Assembly: GCA_021850095.1 (NCBI GenBank)
Contig: JAJZRX010000005.1
Location: forward strand, 1 to 64,000
Source of the DNA: Deltaproteobacteria bacterium
GTDB lineage: Bacteria; Desulfobacterota; Desulfuromonadia; Geobacterales; Pseudopelobacteraceae
Length of the DNA stretch: 64,000 nt
Reading direction: 5' to 3'
The translations under genes and the position numbers were made by a program. Positions 6,755-15,287 of the stretch are shown in pieces. Within the stretch, counting starts at the first letter, position 1, and every line of letters starts with the position of its first letter. The notes under the pieces were generated by a model. The model was not told the DNA's origin. It did no database searches and saw nothing but the letters and a program-made list of their open reading frames with translations.

Positions 6755-8914
6755 TTATTGCATTTGCTGCGGGCGCCAGTCGGATTCTTTCTGGTGACAA
6801 CGCTCACAGGCGGCCGGATCCTTGACGCTGAACGCCATGCTGAAACCATGACAGGCGCCGCAAAACTTGCCCTGATCCATTTCTTTCATAACCCAGCGTT
6901 TGTCGGTGTTGCCCGACGGCACGACCGCATAATGGCAATCGTTGCAGCCATAGCCTTTTTCGCTATGGGGTTTGTGGCTGAATTCCACATTGCCGGTATT
7001 GGTTGCAAGTTCATAGCGGACGGTTCTGGGTGTGGCCGGATGGCATTTCTGACAATTTGATTTCACACTGAAGGCTGTATTTTCGTCATGACAGCTGCCG
7101 CAGGATTTGCCCTGTTCCATCTGGGCCATACTGAAACGCTTGTTGCCGGGCCCCGGCAGATACAGGGCGGGATGGCAATCCTTGCAACCGTAGGCGGCGA
7201 TATGGGGCGTATGGCCGAAAACAGCACTGCCAGGGCGAAACTGGATATCTTTTACCGTATGACATTTCTGGCAATCTGATTTGACGCCAAAGGCGGTTTT
7301 ACCGTCATGGCAGGCACCACAGGAACTCCCCTTTTCCATTTCAGCCATTGAGGTGCGCCGGCTGCCTTTGCCGGCAATGAAAATACCGTTGTGGCAATCG
7401 GAACATGTAAAGGACGGGGCATGAACCGCATGGCTGAAAAGCGTGTTACCGGTTTCTTTGACCCGAAAAGTCACGTTTACCGTTGATTTATGGCACTTGT
7501 CACAATCCCCCTTGACGCTGAAGACGGTCGAGCCGTCATGGCATACTCCGCAGGAAGCACCTTTTTCCATCTGGGCCATGGTTACCCGTTCGTTATCAGG
7601 CCCGGCATTATAGGGCTGGTTATGACAATCGCTGCAGGTGTGGACATTAAGATGCTTGTCATGATTGAAACGGGCATCGTCTGAAAAGAGCACCTCTTTA
7701 ACCGGATGGCATTTGCTGCAGTTCTTGACGCTGAAGGCGGTCTTACCGTCGTGGCAAGCCCCGCACGATTTGCCCTTATCCATATCTGCCATGCTGTAAC
7801 GCCGGGCAGCGATCCCTGAAGCAACGATCGCGTTGTGACAGTCGTCACAGGCAAACAGGGAACGGTGCCTGGCGTGGCTGAAGGGTACCTGTCCGGCGTT
7901 TATGATGGTGAATGATAAATCCGCCGGCGTTCCAAGATGGCATTTTTCACAATTCCCGCTGACTCCAAAGGCCGTCTTGCCATCGTGGCAGGTTCCGCAG
8001 GACTGGCCCTTCTCCATTTGCGGCATGGTAAAGCGGGCCGGACCGCTACCTCCGACATACACAGCACCATGGCAATCATCACACTTGAAAAGCTTGAGAT
8101 GGGCGCCATGGCTGAAGCGGGCGTTAAAAGCCTTAAAGGAGATGTCTTTTACATTCTTGTGGCATTTTTGACAATCGTTTTTGACGGAAAAAGCTGTTTT
8201 GCCATCATGACAGGCGCCGCACGACTTCCCTTTTTCCATATCCAGCATCGTATGAGTGACCCGGTTGGGGCCGGGAACAAACAGTTTGTTGTGACAATCC
8301 GAACAGTTAAACGTCATCTCCAGATGAGCTTTGTGACTGAAGACCGATTCGCCGCCCATGGCAACATCCCCGACCTGGTGGCATTTGATGCAGTCACCTT
8401 TGACGGAAAAAGCGGTTTTACCTTCGTGACAGGCGCCGCACGATTTACCCTGTTCCATCTGACGCATGGAAACATGGGGATTTGCCCGACTGGCCTTGAA
8501 CAAACCGTCATGACAGTCGTTGCAGCTGTACACATCCAGATGTTTTTTGTGGCTGAACACCAGTGAGCCAAAATCGGGGATGGTGATCGAAACCGCATCA
8601 ACCGGATGGCAGGTGGAACAGCTGGCCAATTGCGGCGTGCGCGGATTGTCTTTATTGTGGCAGGCTCCGCAGGATTTGCCTTTTTCCATATCGGCCATGG
8701 TGGCGGGAAGGTTGTTCTTGCGAATAACGTGATAAATGGCGTTATGACAGGCTGAACAGTTATTGTTCACATGCCGGAGATGATTTTCATGCTCAAACGG
8801 TATTTTCCCCGCCTTGGGAGAATCAAAATAGAGCGTTTGCCTGAAATCCGCATAAATGCACACCGGAACCGTCAACAGAAAGGAGAGCATGATAAATTTT
8901 ATTACAAGATTCAT
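6755..8914 (-). CDS. 27-haem multihaem cytochrome c, nine triheme c7-like modules
   Basis: Exported electron-transfer protein of 719 residues. A signal peptide (hydrophobic FIMLSFLLTVPV, cleavage near CIYA) is followed by nine repeats of about 75 residues. Each repeat carries three CxxCH haem sites, 27 in all, and one FxHxxH motif (for example FSHKKH) supplying distal histidines. The recurring core CGACHDGKTAFSVK makes the repeat plain. This is the cytochrome c7-polymer architecture known from Geobacter, where 12- and 27-haem proteins form elongated periplasmic haem chains. AAGGA lies just before the ATG. The gene follows cheB by 39 bases and precedes leuS by 36, all on one strand. Its redox partner cannot be told from this window. 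Confidence 0.93.
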   Translation of the reverse strand: MNLVIKFIMLSFLLTVPVCIYADFRQTLYFDSPKAGKIPFEHENHLRHVNNNCSACHNAIYHVIRKNNLPATMADMEKGKSCGACHNKDNPRTPQLASCSTCHPVDAVSITIPDFGSLVFSHKKHLDVYSCNDCHDGLFKASRANPHVSMRQMEQGKSCGACHEGKTAFSVKGDCIKCHQVGDVAMGGESVFSHKAHLEMTFNCSDCHNKLFVPGPNRVTHTMLDMEKGKSCGACHDGKTAFSVKNDCQKCHKNVKDISFKAFNARFSHGAHLKLFKCDDCHGAVYVGGSGPARFTMPQMEKGQSCGTCHDGKTAFGVSGNCEKCHLGTPADLSFTIINAGQVPFSHARHRSLFACDDCHNAIVASGIAARRYSMADMDKGKSCGACHDGKTAFSVKNCSKCHPVKEVLFSDDARFNHDKHLNVHTCSDCHNQPYNAGPDNERVTMAQMEKGASCGVCHDGSTVFSVKGDCDKCHKSTVNVTFRVKETGNTLFSHAVHAPSFTCSDCHNGIFIAGKGSRRTSMAEMEKGSSCGACHDGKTAFGVKSDCQKCHTVKDIQFRPGSAVFGHTPHIAAYGCKDCHPALYLPGPGNKRFSMAQMEQGKSCGSCHDENTAFSVKSNCQKCHPATPRTVRYELATNTGNVEFSHKPHSEKGYGCNDCHYAVVPSGNTDKRWVMKEMDQGKFCGACHGFSMAFSVKDPAACERCHQKESDWRPQQMQ

Positions 8915-8953
8915 TCCTTACACCTTTTAGCGTTCAAGAAAGTAACGTCAGAA

Positions 8954-10015
8954 TCAGACAAAACCGCCATGGGAAAGTATCTCACTGGCAACACGGTGCA
9001 GCGGTACAACCCGATCCACCAGACCGGTTGCCACGGCCTCGCGGGGCATTCCAAAAACGACGGAGCTTTCTTCAGATTCTGCAATCACATAACCGCCCTG
9101 TTCCTTTATATGCCGGATTCCCTTGCTGCCGTCGTTGCCCATACCGGTCAGAACCACAGCCGCCACCCGTTTTTTATAAATACCGGCACACGACTCGAAC
9201 ATGACATCCACGGACGGAATGTAACGATCTGCACTGGTCGGTTCAACAATACGCGCAACAACCTGAACGCCGTGTTCCTCAAAAACCATGTTCTTGCCAC
9301 CAGGAGCGATCAGAATCCGACCGGGAGCAACGGCATCGCCATCCTCCGCCTCTTTGATCTCAAAGCGGGAATGTTTGTTGAGCCGCTCGGCAAAGGCCTT
9401 CGTAAAACCGGAAGGCATGTGCTGCGAAACTACCACTGCAAACTGGTATTTGTACTTAAAGTCAGAAAAGATCTGTTGCAGGGCGGGCGGGCCTCCGGTA
9501 GACGCCCCGATGGCAACGATGTCGATCGAACGGTTTACTCCGGATGCAGCCGGGTTGAAGAGCGGCACATCATCCATAACGTCTGATTTGGGAGCGTTTA
9601 TAATGCTGGATTGTTTGGGTTTGACCGAAACGATCTGAAGAATCTTACGCTGGAGATCGTCCTTGATGGACAGCAGATCCACCGAGGCGGGTCCGCCCGG
9701 CTTTGCAACAAAATCGAGCGCCCCGAGTTCAAGCGCCCGGAAAACCTTGTCCGCTCCGCTTAAGGCGCTGATGACGATCACCGGCAGTGAAAAACGGGTC
9801 GTCAGAATGCGCAGCAGGGTGAATCCGTCCATTTTAGGCATCTCCAGATCCAGCGTGACCAGATCCGGTTTGTGTGCAATTACCGCCTGAATCCCCTCTT
9901 CTCCGTTAGTCGCATACCCGACGACTTCAATCGATTCGATTTCCTGAAGCATCTTGGTAATACTGCGCCTACTGAAGGCGGAGTCATCGACGACAACGAT
10001 CCTGATCTTTTTCAT
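8954..10015 (-). CDS. cheB: Chemotaxis response regulator protein-glutamate methylesterase CheB
   Basis: Removes methyl groups from chemoreceptor glutamates when phosphorylated by CheA, and may also deamidate glutamines. The receiver domain (1-125) has the phosphorylation site Asp56 (TLDLEMP). The methylesterase domain has the triad Ser172 (GASTGG), His199 (SQHMP) and Asp295 (GMGNDG). At 353 residues it is the normal length. The ATG overlaps the cheR stop by four bases, with a GGGAG inside cheR, so translation is coupled. It is the last gene of the chemosensory cluster before the cytochrome. Confidence 0.95.
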   Translation of the reverse strand: MKKIRIVVVDDSAFSRRSITKMLQEIESIEVVGYATNGEEGIQAVIAHKPDLVTLDLEMPKMDGFTLLRILTTRFSLPVIVISALSGADKVFRALELGALDFVAKPGGPASVDLLSIKDDLQRKILQIVSVKPKQSSIINAPKSDVMDDVPLFNPAASGVNRSIDIVAIGASTGGPPALQQIFSDFKYKYQFAVVVSQHMPSGFTKAFAERLNKHSRFEIKEAEDGDAVAPGRILIAPGGKNMVFEEHGVQVVARIVEPTSADRYIPSVDVMFESCAGIYKKRVAAVVLTGMGNDGSKGIRHIKEQGGYVIAESEESSVVFGMPREAVATGLVDRVVPLHRVASEILSHGGFV

Positions 10016-10890
10016 GGCCGGCTCCCATGTATAAAACGTTCGGGCCGCTGATAAATCATATCATTTTTGAAATGCCGGAGAGTGAAGAGCGTTGTAACGT
10101 TCATCAGCGATTCGGAATGTCCCAGCAGAAGAAAACCGCCATCGTAGAGTGCATTGTGAAACGATTCCACAACCCGCTTTTTGGCTGCCAGATCAAAATA
10201 GATGATCACATTCCGACAGAAGATAACATCCATCTTGCCCAGCATGGTCATGCGATTGGTGTCAAAAAGATTCAGATGACTGATGGTCACCAGCTTGCGA
10301 ATGGCATCGTTGACCTTGTAGCCCTCGTCCAGAGGGGTAAAGAATTTCTGCAGGTCATGCCCTTCAGTGGCACGGAAAGAAGCCTTGCCGTAAACAGCCC
10401 GTCTGGCGTGCTGCAATACGCGCTGGCTGATATCGGTGCCGATAATCTCAACGTTCCAGCTTGAAAGTTCCGGAATTTCGCTCAACAGCATGGCGATGGT
10501 ATACGGCTCTTCACCGGTTGAGCATCCGGCGCTCCAGATGCGAAGAGTACTATGTCCTCGAGCAGACTTGATTTTTATCAGTTCAGGTATGACTTCATCG
10601 GTAAAAGCCTTCAACTGGAATGACTCTCGGAAGAAATAGGTCTCATTGGTGGTGAGAACATCCATTAAATCCATGAGTTCCTGATCTTTGTTACGGTTAT
10701 ACTTTAAATAGTGATAGTAGTCGTAATAGTTGGGAATGTTAAGATCTGTCAGGCGACGCGAAAGGCGCTTCTCAAGTATGTATTTTGAATCCGAATCAAA
10801 ATAAATGCCGCAATGACCATAGATGCAATCCCGCAACAGCAGGAATTCATCATCAGACATGAGGTGCTCATTGACAAAGGAAAAAGGCAT
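10012..10890 (-). CDS. cheR: Chemotaxis protein methyltransferase CheR
   Basis: Transfers methyl groups from S-adenosylmethionine to receptor glutamates. The 292-residue protein has the helical N-terminal domain (LRDCIYGHCGIYFD, the LTTNETYFFRE substrate loop) and the C-terminal SAM-binding domain (IWSAGCSTGEEPYT, then GTDIS and FCRNVIIYFD). No TPR extension is present. An alternative start lies ten codons in. It is separated from the HEAT gene by 78 bases and overlaps cheB. Together they give this cluster a complete adaptation module, although no receptor gene lies nearby. Confidence 0.95.
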   Translation of the reverse strand: MPFSFVNEHLMSDDEFLLLRDCIYGHCGIYFDSDSKYILEKRLSRRLTDLNIPNYYDYYHYLKYNRNKDQELMDLMDVLTTNETYFFRESFQLKAFTDEVIPELIKIKSARGHSTLRIWSAGCSTGEEPYTIAMLLSEIPELSSWNVEIIGTDISQRVLQHARRAVYGKASFRATEGHDLQKFFTPLDEGYKVNDAIRKLVTISHLNLFDTNRMTMLGKMDVIFCRNVIIYFDLAAKKRVVESFHNALYDGGFLLLGHSESLMNVTTLFTLRHFKNDMIYQRPERFIHGSRP

Positions 10891-10968
10891 GTAAAACCTG
10901 ACATTGGTAACAGGATGAATGTATCGCGAATTCTCAATATTCGTACGTCTTAACCCACAGTTTCCGGT

Positions 10969-12798
10969 TTAGCGACTGCTGATCGTGGCTGCACGTTCCA
11001 GTGACTTTTTGGCCTGCATGGCAATATCATGATCGGAGTTTTCAAGCGCACGGCACATAATGGATCGCGCTTCAGGATCAGTGCTGCCTTCCAGAAGCTG
11101 AAGGCAGGTTATCATCAACAGCCCGCCTGAATGCGTGTGCATACGCCTGGCAATTTCCATGAACCGTTCCGGAGATACCAGATTAATTGCTTTCATGGCT
11201 GAACACTGCACCCAGACATCCTGATCTTCCAGAGTTTTTTCCAGATATTCGAGGGCCGCCGCGTCCATCATCCGTCCCAGAGCATCCGCTGCGGCTATCC
11301 GGACATCCGGTTCTGCATCGGACAGCGCCATGACTAGCACCTGAAAAGATTCCGCGGCATGGAGTGCCCCCAGGGAAGCCAGGGCAGCGCTGCGGACATG
11401 GGAATCCTCATCGTTCACCAGCAGCAGAAGGCGTTCACTTTCACCGAGATTGGCAAGGAGGAGAGCCGCACAACGGCGGTGATGCGCCAATTCTGAATCA
11501 CTCAATCTGCGGGCCATATTTACTACAGCTGCCCGGTCAAGCGAAGCGAAGGATTGCAAACTTGCGACAGCAGCCGAACAGACGTCCGCCGCACTGTCGT
11601 CCAGCAAAGCCAGCACGTCAGGCACCGCAGAGACCAGCCCCAGCTTGCCGACAGCAATCGCAGCGGACTTGCGGACACGGGGTGAGTTGTCCTTGAGAGA
11701 GCTTACGAGCAGAGTGCTGTAATCAGTATAACCGCACTCACCGATCAGTAAACACAAGGCACTGCGCGCATTTTCGTCGGCCGCCGAATAACGGGAAACG
11801 GCTTCAGCCATACCCGCCTGACCGAATGTTTTCAGGGACATAAGAGCTGCTTCGGCAAAGCCGTCACTAACAAACGATTCCAGCAACAGCGGCACGAACC
11901 TGACGTCAGCGATAATCCGGCTGTACCAGATCAGGGCTTCGGTTAACAGACTCTTCCGAACATCGAACAGTTCCAGCAAGCCCTGAACGACATTACTCCC
12001 CTTCAGGGGGGTCAAACAGTCAACTATAGTGTGTCGAACAGCGGGATCCGAGCGCAAAAAAATCCGGTAAAGTGCTTTCACTGCCGCTGAACGGGCACTT
12101 TTGGGCAGGCACGAAAAACCGTTCAGGAGCAATGGCACTGACGTTTCATCCGCTATGTTTCCCAGACAGTCATAAACCGCTTTACGCAGGATGTCCTGCT
12201 CGGCCAGTTTTACGATCTCTTCCGGAACAGGGCCCGGCTTGGCCAGTTTACCCAATGCTTCCAGTGCGCTGAATCTGAACAGTATGGATTCGTGGGCCAC
12301 AATTGCCCTGACCAGATCCGCTGCAGCCCGTGAGTCGCCCAACGACCCCAGCTGTTCGGCTGCAGCCGAAGCCACATTGACATCAGGATCATACAGCGAG
12401 TCGAGAATCGGCTGAAGAAAGAGCGGATCTCCGATGGCGCCCATGACGTCAATGACAAACTTTCTGACATCGGCATCTTCATCGGTAATTTTTTCAACCA
12501 GAGGTTGGGCGGCCAGTGATCCGAGCCGAATAACTGCTTCGGCAGCAGAATTTCTCAAACCGGCATTATCTTCATTGCGCAGCAGGTCAAGCAATTTTTC
12601 AATGGAGACCTTATCGGGGGCGGAACACAAAAAAGCATCGACAGCCTCCTTGCGCACGCGCCAGCTTTCATCGCCCATGGCGATAGCCACAACATCGAAA
12701 GAATCTGCCAGGGGGATTGATTTGAGCGACTTGAGCGCAGAGCGCCGGGTTTCTTCATCAGGTGAGCGAAGTGCGTTTTGGATGTCCTGTAGATTCAT
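10969..12798 (-). CDS. HEAT-repeat protein of the chemosensory cluster
   Basis: A 609-residue soluble protein built almost wholly of HEAT/PBS-lyase-type helical repeats of about 31 residues (patterns such as VRKSAAIAVGKLG, VRIAAADALGRMM, VRKEAVDAF). There is no signal peptide, membrane segment or catalytic motif. Such alpha-solenoids are protein-binding scaffolds. The ATG overlaps the stop codon of the upstream cheW by four bases, tying its synthesis to the CheA/CheW proteins. A role as adaptor or scaffold in this chemosensory complex is inference from context only. Confidence 0.85.
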   Translation of the reverse strand: MNLQDIQNALRSPDEETRRSALKSLKSIPLADSFDVVAIAMGDESWRVRKEAVDAFLCSAPDKVSIEKLLDLLRNEDNAGLRNSAAEAVIRLGSLAAQPLVEKITDEDADVRKFVIDVMGAIGDPLFLQPILDSLYDPDVNVASAAAEQLGSLGDSRAAADLVRAIVAHESILFRFSALEALGKLAKPGPVPEEIVKLAEQDILRKAVYDCLGNIADETSVPLLLNGFSCLPKSARSAAVKALYRIFLRSDPAVRHTIVDCLTPLKGSNVVQGLLELFDVRKSLLTEALIWYSRIIADVRFVPLLLESFVSDGFAEAALMSLKTFGQAGMAEAVSRYSAADENARSALCLLIGECGYTDYSTLLVSSLKDNSPRVRKSAAIAVGKLGLVSAVPDVLALLDDSAADVCSAAVASLQSFASLDRAAVVNMARRLSDSELAHHRRCAALLLANLGESERLLLLVNDEDSHVRSAALASLGALHAAESFQVLVMALSDAEPDVRIAAADALGRMMDAAALEYLEKTLEDQDVWVQCSAMKAINLVSPERFMEIARRMHTHSGGLLMITCLQLLEGSTDPEARSIMCRALENSDHDIAMQAKKSLERAATISSR

Positions 12799-13313
12799 CG
12801 ACGAACAACTCCGGATACTATTGGATTGGATTCGGCGCTAATAACGCGTTGTGTTTTCCTGGTTATATCAGGAAATTCCTGATGCGACAGCAGCGCGTCA
12901 ATGTTCAGAATCATGAAGACCCGGTCGCCGGACAGGCAGACACCGACAACAAACTCCATCCCCACATCTGAAACCGTCTGCAGGGGTGGGGTAATATCCT
13001 TGACCGGGACGGTAATGACTTCCATTACATCGTCAACCATCAGCGCGAGCAGTTGCTTAACCAGGGAAACAATCAGGAGTTTACCGTTTTTCCCGGAGCT
13101 TTCAGCCGGCATCCCGAATCGTTTCCTCAAATTCATGACCGGTATGACCGTGCCGCGCAGATTTATCACGCCATCCAGAACATCGGAAGATCGGGGCAGA
13201 CTGGCCAGTTTCTGCGGAAGGAGAATCTCTCTGATTCGCATGATGTCCACTGCAAACAGCTTGTCTCCCAGGGTGAAACATGCCAGCTGTATTTCGCTTA
13301 ACTCGGCATCCAT
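12795..13313 (-). CDS. cheW: CheW-like coupling protein (second copy)
   Basis: Adaptor that links receptors to the CheA kinase. The CheW SH3-like fold covers nearly the whole protein (CFTLGDKLFAVDIMRIREIL, VINLRGTVIPVMNLRKRFG, VDDVMEVI). The ATG at 13313 (MDAELSEIQL) comes one base after the stop of the upstream receiver gene. A longer frame to 13361 would lie inside that gene and is unlikely. It differs clearly from the CheW at 13713-14471, which has a long N-terminal extension. Two CheW types in one cluster may give different coupling partners. Confidence 0.9.
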   Translation of the reverse strand: MDAELSEIQLACFTLGDKLFAVDIMRIREILLPQKLASLPRSSDVLDGVINLRGTVIPVMNLRKRFGMPAESSGKNGKLLIVSLVKQLLALMVDDVMEVITVPVKDITPPLQTVSDVGMEFVVGVCLSGDRVFMILNIDALLSHQEFPDITRKTQRVISAESNPIVSGVVRR

Positions 13314-13314
13314 C

Positions 13315-13701
13315 TTATGCGCTTTCTTCTGCAACATGTAACAGCCTGGTGATCTCGTCAATGATCATGGCCGATTTAAAGGGTTTTTGCAGGTAGGCAT
13401 TTGCCCCGCAGCCAAAACCGCGTTCACGGTCATCTTGCGTTTTCTTGGCAGTCAGCATAACGATTGGTAAACCCGCCGTTTGCGGATTATTCCGTATTTG
13501 ACGACAGATCTCGAAACCATCAATATCCGGAAGCATTATATCCAGCAGCACCAGATTGAACTCCTCGGTTGCCAATTTTTCAAGGGCCATCTGGCCGGTA
13601 AACGCTCCGACAACTTCAAACCCCTTGACGGTCAAAAGAATAGTTTCGAGCTTAAGGAGGCTTTCCTCATCTTCAACGACCAGTATCCGCTTTTTTCCCA
13701 T
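13315..13701 (-). CDS. CheY-like single-domain response regulator
   Basis: Stand-alone receiver domain of about 128 residues. It shows the acidic pair (VVEDEESL), the phospho-acceptor Asp54 (LLDIMLPDIDG), the Thr of MLTAKK and the conserved Lys in YLQKPF. No output domain is present, so it acts by protein contact or as a phosphate sink. The ATG at 13701 is preferred to the GTG three bases upstream because GAGGG then has better spacing. It lies between the two cheW genes, 11 bases after the first and 1 base before the second. Confidence 0.9.
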   Translation of the reverse strand: MGKKRILVVEDEESLLKLETILLTVKGFEVVGAFTGQMALEKLATEEFNLVLLDIMLPDIDGFEICRQIRNNPQTAGLPIVMLTAKKTQDDRERGFGCGANAYLQKPFKSAMIIDEITRLLHVAEESA

Positions 13702-13712
13702 CACGCCCTCTT

Positions 13713-14471
13713 TCAGTACAATTGAATATCGGCACTATTCGCAAGGTTAAGAATAATTATCAGCAGGCCGTTGGAACGGCCTATACCGAGAACAAACTCC
13801 CGATCGATTCCTTCCAGAACTGAAGGAGCCGGCTCAACGGCATCCCGGGGCAGGCGAACGACCTGCAGCACTTCATCGACCAGAAGACCACAGTAGGATT
13901 CTGCATTTTTGATAACAATGACCCGCTCTTTGCCGGTCAGCTGCTCACGAAGCAAGCCAAGCCTCAAACGCATATCAATGATAGGGATAATCGTGCCGCG
14001 CAAGGACAGGATCCCGGTCACAAAGGAGGGAGCCCGGGGCACTTCAGTGACTTCTCGCGGTTTGATGATCTCTTTTATATCCATGATATTTATGCCGTAG
14101 ATTTCGTTGGAAATCCGCAATACCAGGAACTCCAGATAATCTTCGACCACGGTTTCCAACTGTTCGTCGTCGGCAAACGCCGCTTCGCTTTCACAGCCTG
14201 AAGCTCGTCTGCCGGATAAAATGATTTCGAGCGGACTTGATTCTGAAAAATGGGCGCCTGAATCACCAGGAACGTCTGCAATGATCGGGACGACAGCAGA
14301 AACCGCAGGGGAACTATCAAACAGGTTCATCCCAAAAGCGGCAGCCTGCTCCGGAACAGGATCGGCAGACGGAACGCTCTTATCTTGCTTTCGGATTTCA
14401 GACTCGAACAAATCCGGAAGTTCGTGCGATTGAGCCTGCAGGGATTTTTTTCTGATCTTTGCCAGATCCAT
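13713..14471 (-). CDS. cheW: CheW-like coupling protein with a long N-terminal extension
   Basis: The last ~140 of 252 residues form a CheW domain (FLVLRISNEIYGINIMDIKEII, ILSLRGTIIPIIDMRLRLG, VDEVLQVVRLP). The first ~105 residues are low-complexity, acidic and probably disordered. They include LPDLFESEIRKQD and several short acidic stretches with no family I recognise. Classical CheW lacks such a tail, so it may tether another partner, for example the ATPase encoded just upstream. The start is 10 bases after the stop of that ATPase gene. Confidence 0.88.
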   Translation of the reverse strand: MDLAKIRKKSLQAQSHELPDLFESEIRKQDKSVPSADPVPEQAAAFGMNLFDSSPAVSAVVPIIADVPGDSGAHFSESSPLEIILSGRRASGCESEAAFADDEQLETVVEDYLEFLVLRISNEIYGINIMDIKEIIKPREVTEVPRAPSFVTGILSLRGTIIPIIDMRLRLGLLREQLTGKERVIVIKNAESYCGLLVDEVLQVVRLPRDAVEPAPSVLEGIDREFVLGIGRSNGLLIIILNLANSADIQLY

Positions 14472-14481
14472 TCCACACCGC

Positions 14482-15282
14482 CTACATCATCATTTCATCT
14501 TTAATTTCATTGATTATGTCCGAATCGATCAGGGCGGCATCGCACCCGTAAGCGACCAGCAGGGCATTGGTCGCCATTGTATTGATCTTGCGGGGAACAC
14601 CGCCGGTCAGTTCGTGTATGCGCTGAATCGCATCCGGGGTGAAAAGTCCCGCCGTACCTCCCGCAACTTCAAGCCTGAAATCAAGATATTCCATGATTTC
14701 ATCCATCTTCAGCGGTTGCAGGTGGTAGTGCAGTGAGATTCTCTGACGGAGCGGTTCAAAACGACTGGTGGACATCATCTGACGCAATTCAGGCTGTCCC
14801 ATGATGATAACGCCCAACAGATTGCGATCATCCAGCTGAAAATTGGTCAGAAGCCGGATTTCATCAAAAACTTCGGGATCCGAAATCATCTGCGCTTCGT
14901 CAATGACAAGCACCGGGCAGATTCCGCACTGGTTAGAGGAATAAACCGCGGTATGGATCTGATCGATCAAATCATCCTTGGCATCCGCCGGCTTCTCCAC
15001 ATCGAGAATGCGGGCAATGGTACGGAGAAACTCCACCGCGTTAAGCCGCGGATTGATAATGTAGCAGAACCTGAATTCGGGACCAAGGCGATCCATAAGC
15101 GCACGGGACAAGGTCGTTTTTCCGCAGCCGATATCACCGGTCAGAACAGCCAGTTCCCGTTCTCTGACAACAAATTCCAGGCGCGCCAGAGCCTCATCAT
15201 GCCCCCGGCTTAAGAACAGAAAACGTGGATCGGGAGTTTTGCTGAACGGTTTTTCCCTGAAGCCGAAATAGCTTTTATACAT
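14482..15282 (-). CDS. ExeA/GspA-like AAA ATPase inside the chemosensory cluster
   Basis: A 266-residue P-loop ATPase of the ExeA/TniB-like AAA group. It begins with the family signature YKSYFGFREKPFSKTPDPRF. Walker A is at residues 49-57 (GDIGCGKTT), Walker B at 123-131 (PVLVIDEAQ), and an arginine-rich sensor region reads PLRQRISLHYHL. Relatives act in type II secretion (with peptidoglycan-binding domains) or in transposition. This one has neither a membrane segment nor a peptidoglycan domain. It sits 5 bases after cheA and 10 before cheW, so it is clearly part of the operon. An ATPase of this type is not a standard chemotaxis component; a localisation or assembly role is only a suggestion. 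Confidence 0.85.
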   Translation of the reverse strand: MYKSYFGFREKPFSKTPDPRFLFLSRGHDEALARLEFVVRERELAVLTGDIGCGKTTLSRALMDRLGPEFRFCYIINPRLNAVEFLRTIARILDVEKPADAKDDLIDQIHTAVYSSNQCGICPVLVIDEAQMISDPEVFDEIRLLTNFQLDDRNLLGVIIMGQPELRQMMSTSRFEPLRQRISLHYHLQPLKMDEIMEYLDFRLEVAGGTAGLFTPDAIQRIHELTGGVPRKINTMATNALLVAYGCDAALIDSDIINEIKDEMMM

Positions 15283-15287
15283 CGCGG

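Noticed and set aside
5684-7060. 458-codon open frame on the plus strand across leuS and the cytochrome end
   Set aside because: It lies fully antisense to leuS, whose catalytic motifs are complete, and to the start of the cytochrome 3' end. The translated sequence resembles no family and reflects codon bias of the real genes.
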